The translations under genes and the position numbers were made by a program. Source: Leptospira meyeri (GTDB lineage: Bacteria; Spirochaetota; Leptospiria; Leptospirales; Leptospiraceae). From it: 64,000 nt of DNA. The stretch lies in the NCBI RefSeq assembly GCF_004368965.1, contig NZ_SORO01000003.1:289015-353014 (forward strand), written 5' to 3'. The notes under the pieces were generated by a model that was not told where the DNA came from, made no database searches, and saw only the letters and a program-made list of their open reading frames with translations. This document shows, piece after piece, positions 1 through 9,452 of this stretch (position 1 is its first letter; each line of letters begins with the position of its first letter).

Positions 1-101
1 CCTATGAGGGCTTGCCTTTGCTAACAGGTCTTTTAATTCGGGGAAATGGTAAGTTTTTGTGCCAAGGATGGTTTGATAACCCATGGGCAAATTATATCTG
101 A
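1..101 (+). CDS. 3' end of an unidentified CDS entering from the left edge
   Basis: Reading frame 3 is open from base 3 and ends at a TGA at 99-101. It encodes about 32 residues, beginning YEGLPLLTGLLIRGNGK and ending FDNPWANYI. The composition looks like a protein tail rather than random frame. The other two plus frames hit stops early. Nothing allows a family assignment. It could be spurious because so little is visible. Confidence 0.4.
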   Translation, partial: YEGLPLLTGLLIRGNGKFLCQGWFDNPWANYI

Positions 102-159
102 TTTAGAAACTTTCGGATAGAACTTTTCTCTTTCACCGCCAAAGAACGAGACTGATTCT

Positions 160-643
160 TCAGTAGAAAGTCGAATCATCACATAATGAAAAAAAGAAAT
201 GATTCAGCGATGCTGGAATCATTACAACCAAACCGTATCTATGCGGATCAAAAGTTTTTGGTCTTAGTGAAAAATCCCAGTCGAATGGATCTAAAATAAC
301 GTAACGATTCGCCATTGCAGAAGGATGGAAAAACAGGATCATTAAAATACGAGTATATTCTTTAAATTTTTCTTTTGTCAAAATGAATAGAAAATGGGGA
401 ATTTGTTTTCTCTTCCAATGACGCACATTCGATCCTACCGAATCATAGTAGCTCCGTCTTAAAAAAAAAATCGTCTCGCTTCTCGAACCAAGCCTCCCAT
501 TGCCTCCGAAAAAATGGCAGATCTTCGAACCACAGCCTATTAGTTTCCAAACCAAAAGCCATAAAACCAAACTTTCCTTGGCACTTATAAAGAATCCGAT
601 TCAGCTTTTTTTTTCCTTCTAGTTGACAAAACCAGGTTTTCAA
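160..643 (-). pseudogene. Hypothetical gene split by a one-base slip in a run of ten A
   Basis: Two minus-strand frames fit together end to end. The first (643 to 443, TTG start) ends ...WFEKRDDFFFKTELL. The second carries on as ...FFLRRSYYDSVGSNVRHWKRK... to a stop at 160. The junction is the homopolymer at 461-470. With nine instead of ten A the reading is ...EKRDDFFLRRSYYDSVG... and one frame of about 160 codons results. The encoded protein is rich in aromatic and basic residues and has no signal peptide. I do not recognise the family. Either the gene is a recent pseudogene, or its frame is switched by slippage at the tract, or the tract length is a sequencing error. The start is poorly defined because an in-frame stop lies close upstream. 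Confidence 0.5.
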
Positions 644-660
644 CCCTTCAACTGCATAAA

Positions 661-729
661 TTTAGATTAAATCTAAAAAATTGCTTGCTCTTGATATCTA
701 GACTTATTCTAAATTTAAACTAAATCTAG
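661..729 (+). promoter_or_regulatory. Fur/PerR-type 7-1-7 boxes upstream of katG
   Basis: A perfect 7-1-7 inverted repeat, TTAGATT-A-AATCTAA, lies at 662-676 and extends one more base on each side. Two weaker relatives follow at 698-712 (CTAGACT-T-ATTCTAA) and 715-729 (TTAAACT-A-AATCTAG). The geometry matches operators of the Fur/PerR family, and PerR classically represses katG and releases it on peroxide exposure. Assignment to PerR rather than Fur is inference from the downstream gene. Confidence 0.55.
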
Positions 730-2976
<2,247 letters not shown>

Positions 2977-2978
2977 AA

Positions 2979-3353
2979 ATGTCAAAACCTTCGCGAAAAC
3001 AATTCCTAAGAACTTCGTTGTTCTGGACAACCTCCCTCTTTTTTGCTGAGGGGGGTTTGGGTTTCATCACAAAATTGGTGGCAGAAAAAAAAACTTCTGC
3101 CCCTTTGCCGGATGGTTTGCATCCAGTTTCGGAATCGGATCCAACCGCCAAAGCACTTGGGTTTCATCAGGATGCCAAACAGACTGATTTTAAACTGTAT
3201 CCAGAAAGAAAAGAACCGGGGTCCAAAAACCAGTTTTGCATACACTGTGCACAATTTACAAAGATCGATGAAAATTGGGGGAAATGTAATATCATTTCTT
3301 CTGGCCTTGTATCCACAAAGGGTTGGTGTTCAGCCTGGTCACAAAGAACCTAA
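2979..3353 (+). CDS. High-potential iron-sulfur protein (HiPIP)
   Basis: Small periplasmic electron carrier with one [4Fe-4S] cluster cycling between 3+ and 2+. The C-terminal half has the family signature: FCIHC (Cys87, Cys90), GKCNI (Cys103) and GWCSAW (Cys117), preceded by the typical KALGF..DA...D..LYP segment. The N-terminus SRKQFLRTSLF, followed by a hydrophobic stretch, resembles a twin-arginine signal with Lys in the second position; HiPIPs are usually exported folded by Tat. It starts two bases after katG stops, so co-translation is likely. The pairing suggests it supplies electrons to, or is protected by, the exported peroxidase; that link is inference. Confidence 0.92.
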   Translation: MSKPSRKQFLRTSLFWTTSLFFAEGGLGFITKLVAEKKTSAPLPDGLHPVSESDPTAKALGFHQDAKQTDFKLYPERKEPGSKNQFCIHCAQFTKIDENWGKCNIISSGLVSTKGWCSAWSQRT

Positions 3354-3434
3354 CATTTGTATGGATTCAACTTGTCCCAAAGGTATTGTTTAACTTAGGG
3401 ATAAGTTTTCCTTCTCTTTCTAAGAAAAAAACTT

Positions 3435-3941
3435 TTATTTCCAATCACATTGAGTTAAATCTACTTTTTCAAAAACCCAAGGTTTGTGTGCATGTTTTGC
3501 ATTTTTATCTTCGATTAAATCGAAGGATTTTGCTTCTGAAGAAATACTTGGGAAATATAAAGCAAAAGGAGTATTTTTCATCTGAGTTCTTTTGGGACAG
3601 GACCCCACTCCCTCGGATTTTATGAATGGATAAGCAGTCCCTAGATCATCCCGAAACAACATACCTTCTTTCAAAACACATACTTTTTTAGATTCTTTTG
3701 TGTATAATTCTAATTTAGTTTCAGATTCAGAAACACAAACTTTACTCAAAACCACGACTCCTAAAAACTCGGAATGTAGATCACAACACTGCGCTACAGG
3801 ATTCCAATTGCGTTTGGTCTGGACTGTTGCTTTTGAATTCTCTGAAGTGATTTCCTTAACAGGTTCTGTTGAACAGGAGAATAGAGAAAAACATACACAT
3901 AAAAACAAAAAAATATACTTTTGAACCATCTCAGATACCAC
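3435..3941 (-). CDS. Putative lipoprotein of unknown function
   Basis: 168 residues. The signal peptide is hydrophobic (IFLFLCVCFSLFSCS) with the lipobox ending at Cys23, so it should be a lipid-anchored envelope protein. The mature part holds several cysteines (CC in AQCCDLHSEF, then VCV, KVCVL, GSCP, TQCDW) that could form disulfides. No domain recognised. The GTG start is supported by AAGGA eight bases upstream; an ATG lies four codons further in. It converges with the HiPIP gene across 81 bases, where I see no strong terminator. Confidence 0.75.
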   Translation of the reverse strand: MVSEMVQKYIFLFLCVCFSLFSCSTEPVKEITSENSKATVQTKRNWNPVAQCCDLHSEFLGVVVLSKVCVSESETKLELYTKESKKVCVLKEGMLFRDDLGTAYPFIKSEGVGSCPKRTQMKNTPFALYFPSISSEAKSFDLIEDKNAKHAHKPWVFEKVDLTQCDWK

Positions 3942-4047
3942 GATTTTCTTCCTTAATGTTTTTTAGTCGCTTCATTTGGCTTTTGCTAAAGGATCTTTGG
4001 ATTTTTAGATTTCTTCCATCACTTTTTTAATAATAACAAAATTCTCA

Positions 4048-4095
4048 TCCTGATTCCCGTCCCAGGATGACAAAAATGACCATCCATTTTAAAAT
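4048..4095 (+). promoter_or_regulatory. Conserved 25-bp promoter element, copy 1, with -10 box
   Basis: Element at 4048-4072: TCCTGATTCCCGTCC then CAGGATGACA. Its last six bases, ATGACA, resemble a sigma-70 -35 box. After exactly 17 bases comes TAAAAT at 4090-4095. The start codon of the small lipoprotein gene lies 60 bases beyond the element. The same arrangement precedes five other lipoprotein genes in this window. Confidence 0.85.
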
Positions 4096-4132
4096 TTAAG
4101 GAGTGCATTTACTCTGAGGAGAGAAAAAGATT

Positions 4133-4429
4133 ATGATTCAAAAATTGAGTCCGTTCGTTTTGACACTATTACTTTTAATTCACTGTGGTTCCTTTCCTGT
4201 TGGCGAAAAACGTTTTAACGAATTGGTCACAAATAAGGTCAAAGCGAGAGCAGCGTACGATTTTGATTGTCCAATGGGAGATGTTAAAGTCAACATAATC
4301 GATAATAAAAATTTTGGAGCAAATGGATGCAGACAACGGGCAACATATACCATTTATCCAGCTGATTGTTCTCCAACAACCACACATGAAGCAGGTATAG
4401 AAAACTATTGCCAACTCATAAGAAACTAA
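4133..4429 (+). CDS. Small cysteine-containing lipoprotein
   Basis: 98 residues. The signal peptide LSPFVLTLLLLIHC has its lipidated Cys at position 18. The mature part has the pattern A-A-Y-D-F-D-C-P...FGANGCRQRATY (Cys46, Cys66) followed by Cys79 and Cys93. The D-x-x-C-P ... G-x-x-G-C-x-x-x-A-x-Y pattern is one I associate with small envelope lipoproteins of Leptospira and myxobacteria, function unknown; that association is from memory and unchecked. The ATG is preceded by GAGGAGAG about ten bases upstream. The gene is driven by copy 1 of the conserved promoter element. Confidence 0.8.
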   Translation: MIQKLSPFVLTLLLLIHCGSFPVGEKRFNELVTNKVKARAAYDFDCPMGDVKVNIIDNKNFGANGCRQRATYTIYPADCSPTTTHEAGIENYCQLIRN

Positions 4430-4447
4430 AGAAATAAGGTTTAAAAA

Positions 4448-4478
4448 ATTCCCAATGTGATTTTTATCCATTGGGAAT
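4448..4478 (-). terminator. Hairpin with T-run on the minus strand
   Basis: Perfect 10-bp arms ATTCCCAATG (4448-4457) and CATTGGGAAT (4469-4478) enclose an 11-base loop. On the minus strand the hairpin is followed by AATTTTTTAAA, so it would stop transcripts coming from the TetR gene. It may also fold in the plus-strand message, whose stop codon is at 4429, but it has no T-run there. Confidence 0.55.
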
Positions 4479-4683
4479 CAACTATTGCAATGCTCTAATT
4501 GCAATTCGATTTAAAATTTGACATTCTTATTTTAGTTAGCTTCTTGATACAGAATTAAAAATATCTTTTTTCTAAAAAAAACTTGCGAATTGTATGATCA
4601 TCCAAAATCCGTTGGTCAAACAATAGGCGATACAAAATTCCAAGATACACTCAAAATTCCTTGTGTTTCCAGAATTTTTTTAT

Positions 4684-5259
4684 TTAAAGTTTTGTTTTTA
4701 AGTTCTCCGAAACAATTTTATTTAGTTTTTTAATTCGATTGGTAAAATAGCTTTCATTACTTAAAGAACATGAAAAAAGGTAACTGCCATATATAGACAC
4801 AGTTACATTCTCTGCAATATTCCAAGCCTTACTATGCGAATATCCTTCTTTCGCAATGGCTTTGGCCAATTTGGATGTCATATCTTCATAAAATAAATTA
4901 ATTTTTTGGAGATACACTATTCGTTGTTTTGATAAGACCAATATACTCAAAAAATGAATATAAGTCAAAAAAACTTTATCGCTAACAAAAAAGTTCAAAA
5001 ATTCTTCTATTCCTCTTTTTCCTTTCATTTTATGATCAGTGAGTACAAACATTTTTTCAGATAAGTTGCTTTCTGCATTATTGAGAACAAATTCAACCAT
5101 ATCCGGCTTTCCGGACGGAAAAAAATAATAGATACTCCCCTTCCCTAAACCAGTTTTTTTTGAAACCATAGCAACCGACACTCCATCAATTCCATAGTCG
5201 CAAAATAACTCCAATAATGGAGAAACCAAATCAACCTTTTCTGTTACAGATCTTGCCAT
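4684..5259 (-). CDS. TetR-family transcriptional repressor
   Basis: 191 residues from ATG 5259. The N-terminal helix-turn-helix covers about residues 5-55, with the characteristic segment GIDGVSVAMVSKKTGLGKGSIYYFFPSGK that ends in the Y-Y/F-F motif of TetR proteins. The remainder is a helical ligand and dimerisation domain without recognisable specificity. A TTG three codons upstream would lengthen the protein but has no ribosome site. A perfect 26-bp palindrome ends 16 bases upstream of the start and lies between this gene and the divergent thioesterase-like gene. That layout is typical of a self-repressing local regulator. The inducer is unknown. Confidence 0.9.
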   Translation of the reverse strand: MARSVTEKVDLVSPLLELFCDYGIDGVSVAMVSKKTGLGKGSIYYFFPSGKPDMVEFVLNNAESNLSEKMFVLTDHKMKGKRGIEEFLNFFVSDKVFLTYIHFLSILVLSKQRIVYLQKINLFYEDMTSKLAKAIAKEGYSHSKAWNIAENVTVSIYGSYLFSCSLSNESYFTNRIKKLNKIVSENLKTKL

Positions 5260-5274
5260 CTTTACCAAACAGTC

Positions 5275-5300
5275 AACTATTTACTAAATGGTAAATAGTT
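5275..5300. promoter_or_regulatory. Probable TetR operator palindrome
   Basis: Arms AACTATTTAC (5275-5284) and GTAAATAGTT (5291-5300) are exact reverse complements around a 6-base centre TAAATG. The site lies between the divergent tetR and DUF4442 genes, 16 bases from the tetR ATG and 90 bases from the other ATG. Length and symmetry fit a TetR dimer site. Binding by the neighbouring protein is inferred from position. Confidence 0.7.
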
Positions 5301-5389
5301 TTTCAATATTCTTTAGTTTTTTGATTGTGCGCCAAACAAAAGGACAAATTGTTTTTTCATAAGTAAGTAGAATTCTAAAAGGTTCCGCC

Positions 5390-5911
5390 ATGAAAAGAGA
5401 AAACGCCAACCAATTCCAACTTGATCCCAAATGGAAGTGGTTAGAATTTTTATTGGGTTTTAAATATGCCATCAACTTATACAGCCCTTTTGTAGGATCC
5501 GGAATTCGAGTGATCAAATATGATAAAGAAAGACACCAAATTGATGTAAGGTTAAAAATGAATTTTTTTAACCGAGGGTATATGGGAACACATTTTGGAG
5601 GATCCATATATTCCATGTGTGATCCATTCTATGTGTACTTACTGATAAAGAGATTAGGAAATCTTTATATGGTTTGGGACAAACACGCAGAGATTGACTA
5701 TATCAAACAAAATAAGGATTCAATTTTTGCAAAATTTGAAGTAACAGACACTGATATAGAAAATATCAAATCCCTGTTAACTCAACAAAAAAAAATAATT
5801 TATTCTTTTTTAACCAACATTGTAGATTCAGAGGGGAACATCGTTGCGTTAGTTAAAAAAAATATATACATCAGAAAGTTAGAGACCAAAACAAAAAAAC
5901 TAGAGTGTTGA
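5390..5911 (+). CDS. DUF4442 family hot-dog-fold thioesterase-like protein
   Basis: 173 residues, cytosolic. The central block RVIKYDKERHQIDVRLKMNFFNRGYMGTHFGGSIYSMCDPFYVYLLIKRLG...VWDKHAEIDYIKQNK matches the DUF4442 pattern (NRNYxGTHFGGSxYxMxDPFYM...VWDKxAxI). This family adopts the hot-dog fold of acyl-CoA thioesterases. The substrate is not known. It is divergent from the TetR gene and shares its palindromic operator, so it is likely the repressor's main target. A lipid or acyl-CoA role is inferred from the fold. The response regulator gene follows 21 bases downstream on the same strand, so the two might be co-transcribed. Confidence 0.85.
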   Translation: MKRENANQFQLDPKWKWLEFLLGFKYAINLYSPFVGSGIRVIKYDKERHQIDVRLKMNFFNRGYMGTHFGGSIYSMCDPFYVYLLIKRLGNLYMVWDKHAEIDYIKQNKDSIFAKFEVTDTDIENIKSLLTQQKKIIYSFLTNIVDSEGNIVALVKKNIYIRKLETKTKKLEC

Positions 5912-5932
5912 ATTCAATTTCAAATTAACAAA

Positions 5933-6679
5933 ATGAATATATTAATCCTAGAAGATGAACCAGTTCACGCAAAATATCTGACCAAGTTATTAAACGATAT
6001 TTTGGATTTGTCCACCTCTGAAATTACGCATCTTTTATCTATGGAAGATGCTTACATTTACCTAAAACAGTCATCCATAGATTTATTTTTTTTAGACCTA
6101 AATATTTTTGGATCAGATAGTTTCGAACTTTTAGACAAACTTCCAAAAGAGACGGCAAATACAATTGTTGTTTCGGCCAATCCGGAGAATGCGCTCCGCG
6201 CGTTCGAATACGGAGTAATTGACTTCCTAGCAAAACCAATCTCAGAAGATAGATTAAGATTGTCCTTAGAAAGATATTCATTTTTTGCAAATGCATACTT
6301 AAGAAAAAATAAAACTAAATCGCGTTTGTTAAAAGTAAACATAGATCAACTCCAAAATCGTCTATCCCAACTTATGGAAGTAGAAAAAATTTATCAAAAC
6401 GAGGATTTATCGCTCGAAGTTCTCGCCAAAGAACTAGAGTTACATCCAAGACAACTTTCTGAATTTCTAAATGATAAAAAACAAATTACCTTCAGTTCCT
6501 TTCTTCATAGTCATAGGATCAAAGAGGCAAAAAACCTTTTGACCAAATATCCTAACAAAAATGTAAGTGAAATTGGTTTTGAAGTAGGTTACAAATCACT
6601 TTCTAGTTTTTATGATGCATTCAAAAAAGAAGAGAAAATTACTGCTTCTGAATTTAGACAAAAGGAGTTAGTGACTTAA
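5933..6679 (+). CDS. Response regulator, receiver plus AraC-type DNA-binding domain (no adjacent kinase)
   Basis: 248 residues. The receiver (1-120) has the acidic pocket LEDE, phospho-acceptor Asp55 (FFLDLNIFG), Ser81 (VVSAN) and Lys101 (AKP). After a helical linker, residues about 150-245 form an AraC double helix-turn-helix (LSLEVLAKELELHPRQLSEFLN ... NVSEIGFEVGYKSLSSFYDAFKK). It is a close paralogue of the regulator at 14609-15376; the two share long identical stretches in both domains. This copy has no histidine kinase beside it, so it either uses the distant kinase or another partner. Just downstream lie a copy of the 25-bp element and a lipoprotein gene, the same order as at the second locus. 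Confidence 0.92.
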   Translation: MNILILEDEPVHAKYLTKLLNDILDLSTSEITHLLSMEDAYIYLKQSSIDLFFLDLNIFGSDSFELLDKLPKETANTIVVSANPENALRAFEYGVIDFLAKPISEDRLRLSLERYSFFANAYLRKNKTKSRLLKVNIDQLQNRLSQLMEVEKIYQNEDLSLEVLAKELELHPRQLSEFLNDKKQITFSSFLHSHRIKEAKNLLTKYPNKNVSEIGFEVGYKSLSSFYDAFKKEEKITASEFRQKELVT

Positions 6680-6787
6680 TAAAATAATCAAACATATTTA
6701 AGACTAAATTAGTAGAAAATATTCTTACCAAACTAAATTAGTTTTAAAATTAAATAATAAGAATCATCAAAAACAATAAAATTCCAC

Positions 6788-6835
6788 TCTTGATTCCCGT
6801 CCCCGGACGACAGAAAAACCGAAATGAATTAGAAT
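6788..6835 (+). promoter_or_regulatory. Conserved 25-bp promoter element, copy 2, with -10 box
   Basis: Element at 6788-6812: TCTTGATTCCCGTCC then CCGGACGACA. The -35-like end is ACGACA; 17 bases later TAGAAT occupies 6830-6835. The ATG of the lipoprotein at 6883 is 70 bases past the element. The leader resembles that of copy 5 (ATTAGAAT, TATATAA, TCATTTGGTT shared), reflecting gene duplication. Confidence 0.87.
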
Positions 6836-6882
6836 CGTATAGGTTATTTATATAATTCGTTCATTTGGTTTAGAAGGCATAG

Positions 6883-7887
6883 ATGTTTATGAAGGAAAAA
6901 TTATTAAACTATTCGTTAAGTGCAGAAAAAAGTATATTAGCAAAGAGAGTCTTCTTTATAGTTATTTTATATTTTTGTTTATTTTCTTCTCTAACGTTAG
7001 TTAATTGTAAAGAAGAAAATTCAGGCAAAAATAATGCCATAGGATTATTGGGGATACCCGAAGGAAATCAAACGCCAACTAGTTCTGACGCTAATAATGA
7101 AGGAGGAGTATTACCTCCCATTCCTCCGGTGGTCGGACTACCTGCCACTCCTGGACAACCTCTAAATGCACCCATCCTAAACCTTCCCCAGACTCATGTA
7201 GACAATACAACGGTGACAGAAGATCCGAGTGGATTTTTTGGCAAAATATTTATCGATCATATTAGTTTTCAATTACCAGTCCATAATCAAACAACCATTA
7301 CTGCTTATATTGGGAAACGCAATATGAAACTGGAACAAGATGGGACTGTGGTGAATGCCACAAACTTCAAAACACTAATTCCTGCGAATCCCAATGGAGG
7401 CGCATTTTGGTTTAATTTTAAGTTTCCTTCCGACCAAAAACAGAAACTAATTCTTGTGGCCCGAAATGAGTTTGGGGTATCTTCGAAAGAAATTGATTTC
7501 CTGCACAACAGAAACTGCATCGGTGCCCCACTTGTACCCATTACCATTGGAGACTGCAATCAACATTGTTTTGAAATCACAAACATAGCTGGGCAGATGG
7601 AATTTAAATCAAAATTCAAACATGGCGAACTCACTTACATTGAATTTGATTTTACTGGACTTTCTCCCAAAACGGCAGGGCATCTTCTTGTTCCAAATAA
7701 TTTCAGTTATATATGGGATGACCCTGCGCATCCCCCGCTGCAGCCAGGGGTTAAGTCTGTTGCAACAGGTCTAAATCAGGAAGGTAAGGATAGTGTTTGC
7801 GTCCTATTACAAAGTAACATTAGTATGGAAGATGAAAATGGAACCTTTAGCACCGAATTCTTTCATAGTTTAATTAGACTGGAATAA
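6883..7887 (+). CDS. Proline-linker lipoprotein, paralogue 1
   Basis: 334 residues. A long basic N-region precedes a hydrophobic core ending in lipobox LVNC (Cys42). The mature part starts with a short GLLG segment, then a flexible stretch containing GGVLPPIPPVVGLPATPGQPLNAP, then a globular region (about 110-334) with conserved FQLPVHNQTTITAYIGKRN and LILVARNEFG blocks and four later cysteines. No known domain was recognised; the middle looks like beta-sandwich sequence. It is clearly homologous to the protein at 15580-16596 over its full length. AAGG five bases before the ATG supports the start. The gene lies directly behind copy 2 of the conserved promoter. Confidence 0.85.
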   Translation: MFMKEKLLNYSLSAEKSILAKRVFFIVILYFCLFSSLTLVNCKEENSGKNNAIGLLGIPEGNQTPTSSDANNEGGVLPPIPPVVGLPATPGQPLNAPILNLPQTHVDNTTVTEDPSGFFGKIFIDHISFQLPVHNQTTITAYIGKRNMKLEQDGTVVNATNFKTLIPANPNGGAFWFNFKFPSDQKQKLILVARNEFGVSSKEIDFLHNRNCIGAPLVPITIGDCNQHCFEITNIAGQMEFKSKFKHGELTYIEFDFTGLSPKTAGHLLVPNNFSYIWDDPAHPPLQPGVKSVATGLNQEGKDSVCVLLQSNISMEDENGTFSTEFFHSLIRLE

Positions 7888-7938
7888 AAATCTAAATTAC
7901 ATTGGATTGGAAAAGAATATATATTTACATTTTTTAGT

Positions 7939-7973
7939 ATAAAAACCCTCTTGTAACGTTAAAAGGGAGGGTT
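7939..7973 (-). terminator. Intrinsic terminator for the minus-strand gene at 8048
   Basis: AACCCTC (7944-7950) pairs with GAGGGTT (7967-7973). Read on the minus strand, the stem is followed by TTTTT (7943-7939). It lies 75 bases after the stop of the hypothetical gene at 8048-9316. Confidence 0.6.
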
Positions 7974-8047
7974 AGACAATAAAATCAAATTTGCAAAATA
8001 TAATATTTAGGAAGTATTCTAAAGAATTAATTATTAGAGATTAAGTT

Positions 8048-9316
8048 TTATTTATGGAATTTTGTTGACTCCCAGACTTTGATTGCCCACTCTTTATCAA
8101 TTTCATTATCAAAACTGATTGTAACATGACATAGATTATTAGTCGTCGCAATATTGCCTGTTAGAAAACAAAACTCCTTACCATCTTCATTGATAATTTC
8201 TATTGTCGCCCAACCCAAAAGTTGATTATTAGAAAATCTAAATACTTCCAAATTTTTTGGTGTTTCCATCAATAGATTTTCAGCTGAAATGGGTATTCCA
8301 TTATTTCCCTCGACTTTAAAAGACGAGCCTCTAATTATTTTATCTTGAAACCAATAAACATAAGTTTTACCATCATTCTCATAGTCTTCATAAAAATAGC
8401 CAGGAATATCAGAAGTCCAAAATCCAGTCATTGACCTTTGCATACTTCTTTTTTTGAATCCAATGCCCGTAGGTTGAGGGGGCAGACTAGGAACTTTTTC
8501 ATTTAAATAAGAATCAATTAATTCTTTTTCATTTAGAGGAACAAGTTCTCTAAGTTCTGAATTTCCAGCTCTTTCAAAACAAAATTGAACAAATTTGTAT
8601 AACAAATATTCGTGTTCCGTATGAATACTATGCCAAGGCAATTCAACCCATGAGACAGCAAGCCCCGTATTTAAATAAAAAACGGTTTCCAATTTTTGAA
8701 CCCACCAAGGAAAAAATTGTTCCCCTTTATGTTCTAATTTATTTATATCGCTTTCATTTACCTCAATAAACCATTTTTTATCCCAATATCCAAGCGAATT
8801 TAAAGCAAAATAATCTCCCAATACAGAATAACCTAACGGCATAGCGATCATTTTATTTCCATCTGACACATTTTCGATTAATACTTTTGCAACCTCCTTA
8901 AGCCAATGGAGCATTTCCAACTTGAGAGTTTCAAAGTTTTTAGTTTCATAATAACTAGTTTCATCACCAAAACCTACATCCCCTACCCAATTCCATTTTA
9001 AACTCAAAGAATTACCTATTAAATCCAGTGAATCAACCACAAATGCATGATATCCTGGACCTGGAATATTTGTTTTGGCACTACAAGTAATTACATTCTT
9101 TGCGATAGTAAATTCAATTGGTTCTCCAATTGGATAAAGTTGTAAAAACATTCGGTCATCTTTGTACGTAGAAGAAACCAATTTTCTCCAAGTTTGCTCA
9201 GGAATTAATTCCTTAAATTCTTCGGCTATTTGATTGAACAACTTATCTATCGAAATTTTTCTCTTAAAAATTCCAACTTTTGGTAATTCCGATTTTATAC
9301 AAATACCAATCCCCAT
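8048..9316 (-). CDS. Hypothetical cytosolic protein
   Basis: 422 residues, no signal peptide or membrane segment. The sequence has a tryptophan-rich middle (KWNWVGDVGFGDETSYYETKNFETLKLEMLHWLKEV; FFPWWVQKLETVFYLNTG) and a C-terminal half starting near residue 290 (RSMTGFWTSDIPGYFYEDYENDGKTYVYWFQDKIIRGSSF) that may be a separate domain. I do not recognise either part. It stands alone between lipoprotein genes, lacks the conserved promoter element and has its own terminator. This suggests it is not part of the surrounding regulon and may have been inserted later. Large, solitary proteins of this kind can be immunity proteins, but nothing here shows that. Confidence 0.75.
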   Translation of the reverse strand: MGIGICIKSELPKVGIFKRKISIDKLFNQIAEEFKELIPEQTWRKLVSSTYKDDRMFLQLYPIGEPIEFTIAKNVITCSAKTNIPGPGYHAFVVDSLDLIGNSLSLKWNWVGDVGFGDETSYYETKNFETLKLEMLHWLKEVAKVLIENVSDGNKMIAMPLGYSVLGDYFALNSLGYWDKKWFIEVNESDINKLEHKGEQFFPWWVQKLETVFYLNTGLAVSWVELPWHSIHTEHEYLLYKFVQFCFERAGNSELRELVPLNEKELIDSYLNEKVPSLPPQPTGIGFKKRSMQRSMTGFWTSDIPGYFYEDYENDGKTYVYWFQDKIIRGSSFKVEGNNGIPISAENLLMETPKNLEVFRFSNNQLLGWATIEIINEDGKEFCFLTGNIATTNNLCHVTISFDNEIDKEWAIKVWESTKFHK

Positions 9317-9452
9317 TTACAATCAATTCCTTTTATAAATATTAGAACAACTCGAAACATATTCTCCGAATAAACAGTAAACCATATTACTTATCAAAAT
9401 ATCACATTTAGTGTTTTTAATCAAAATAACGTTAAAAAATCATTTTTAAAAT

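Noticed and set aside
5284..5616. Minus-strand frame of 110 codons opposite the DUF4442 gene
   Set aside because: It overlaps the operator and the start of a gene with clear family motifs and has no ribosome site or recognisable protein features.
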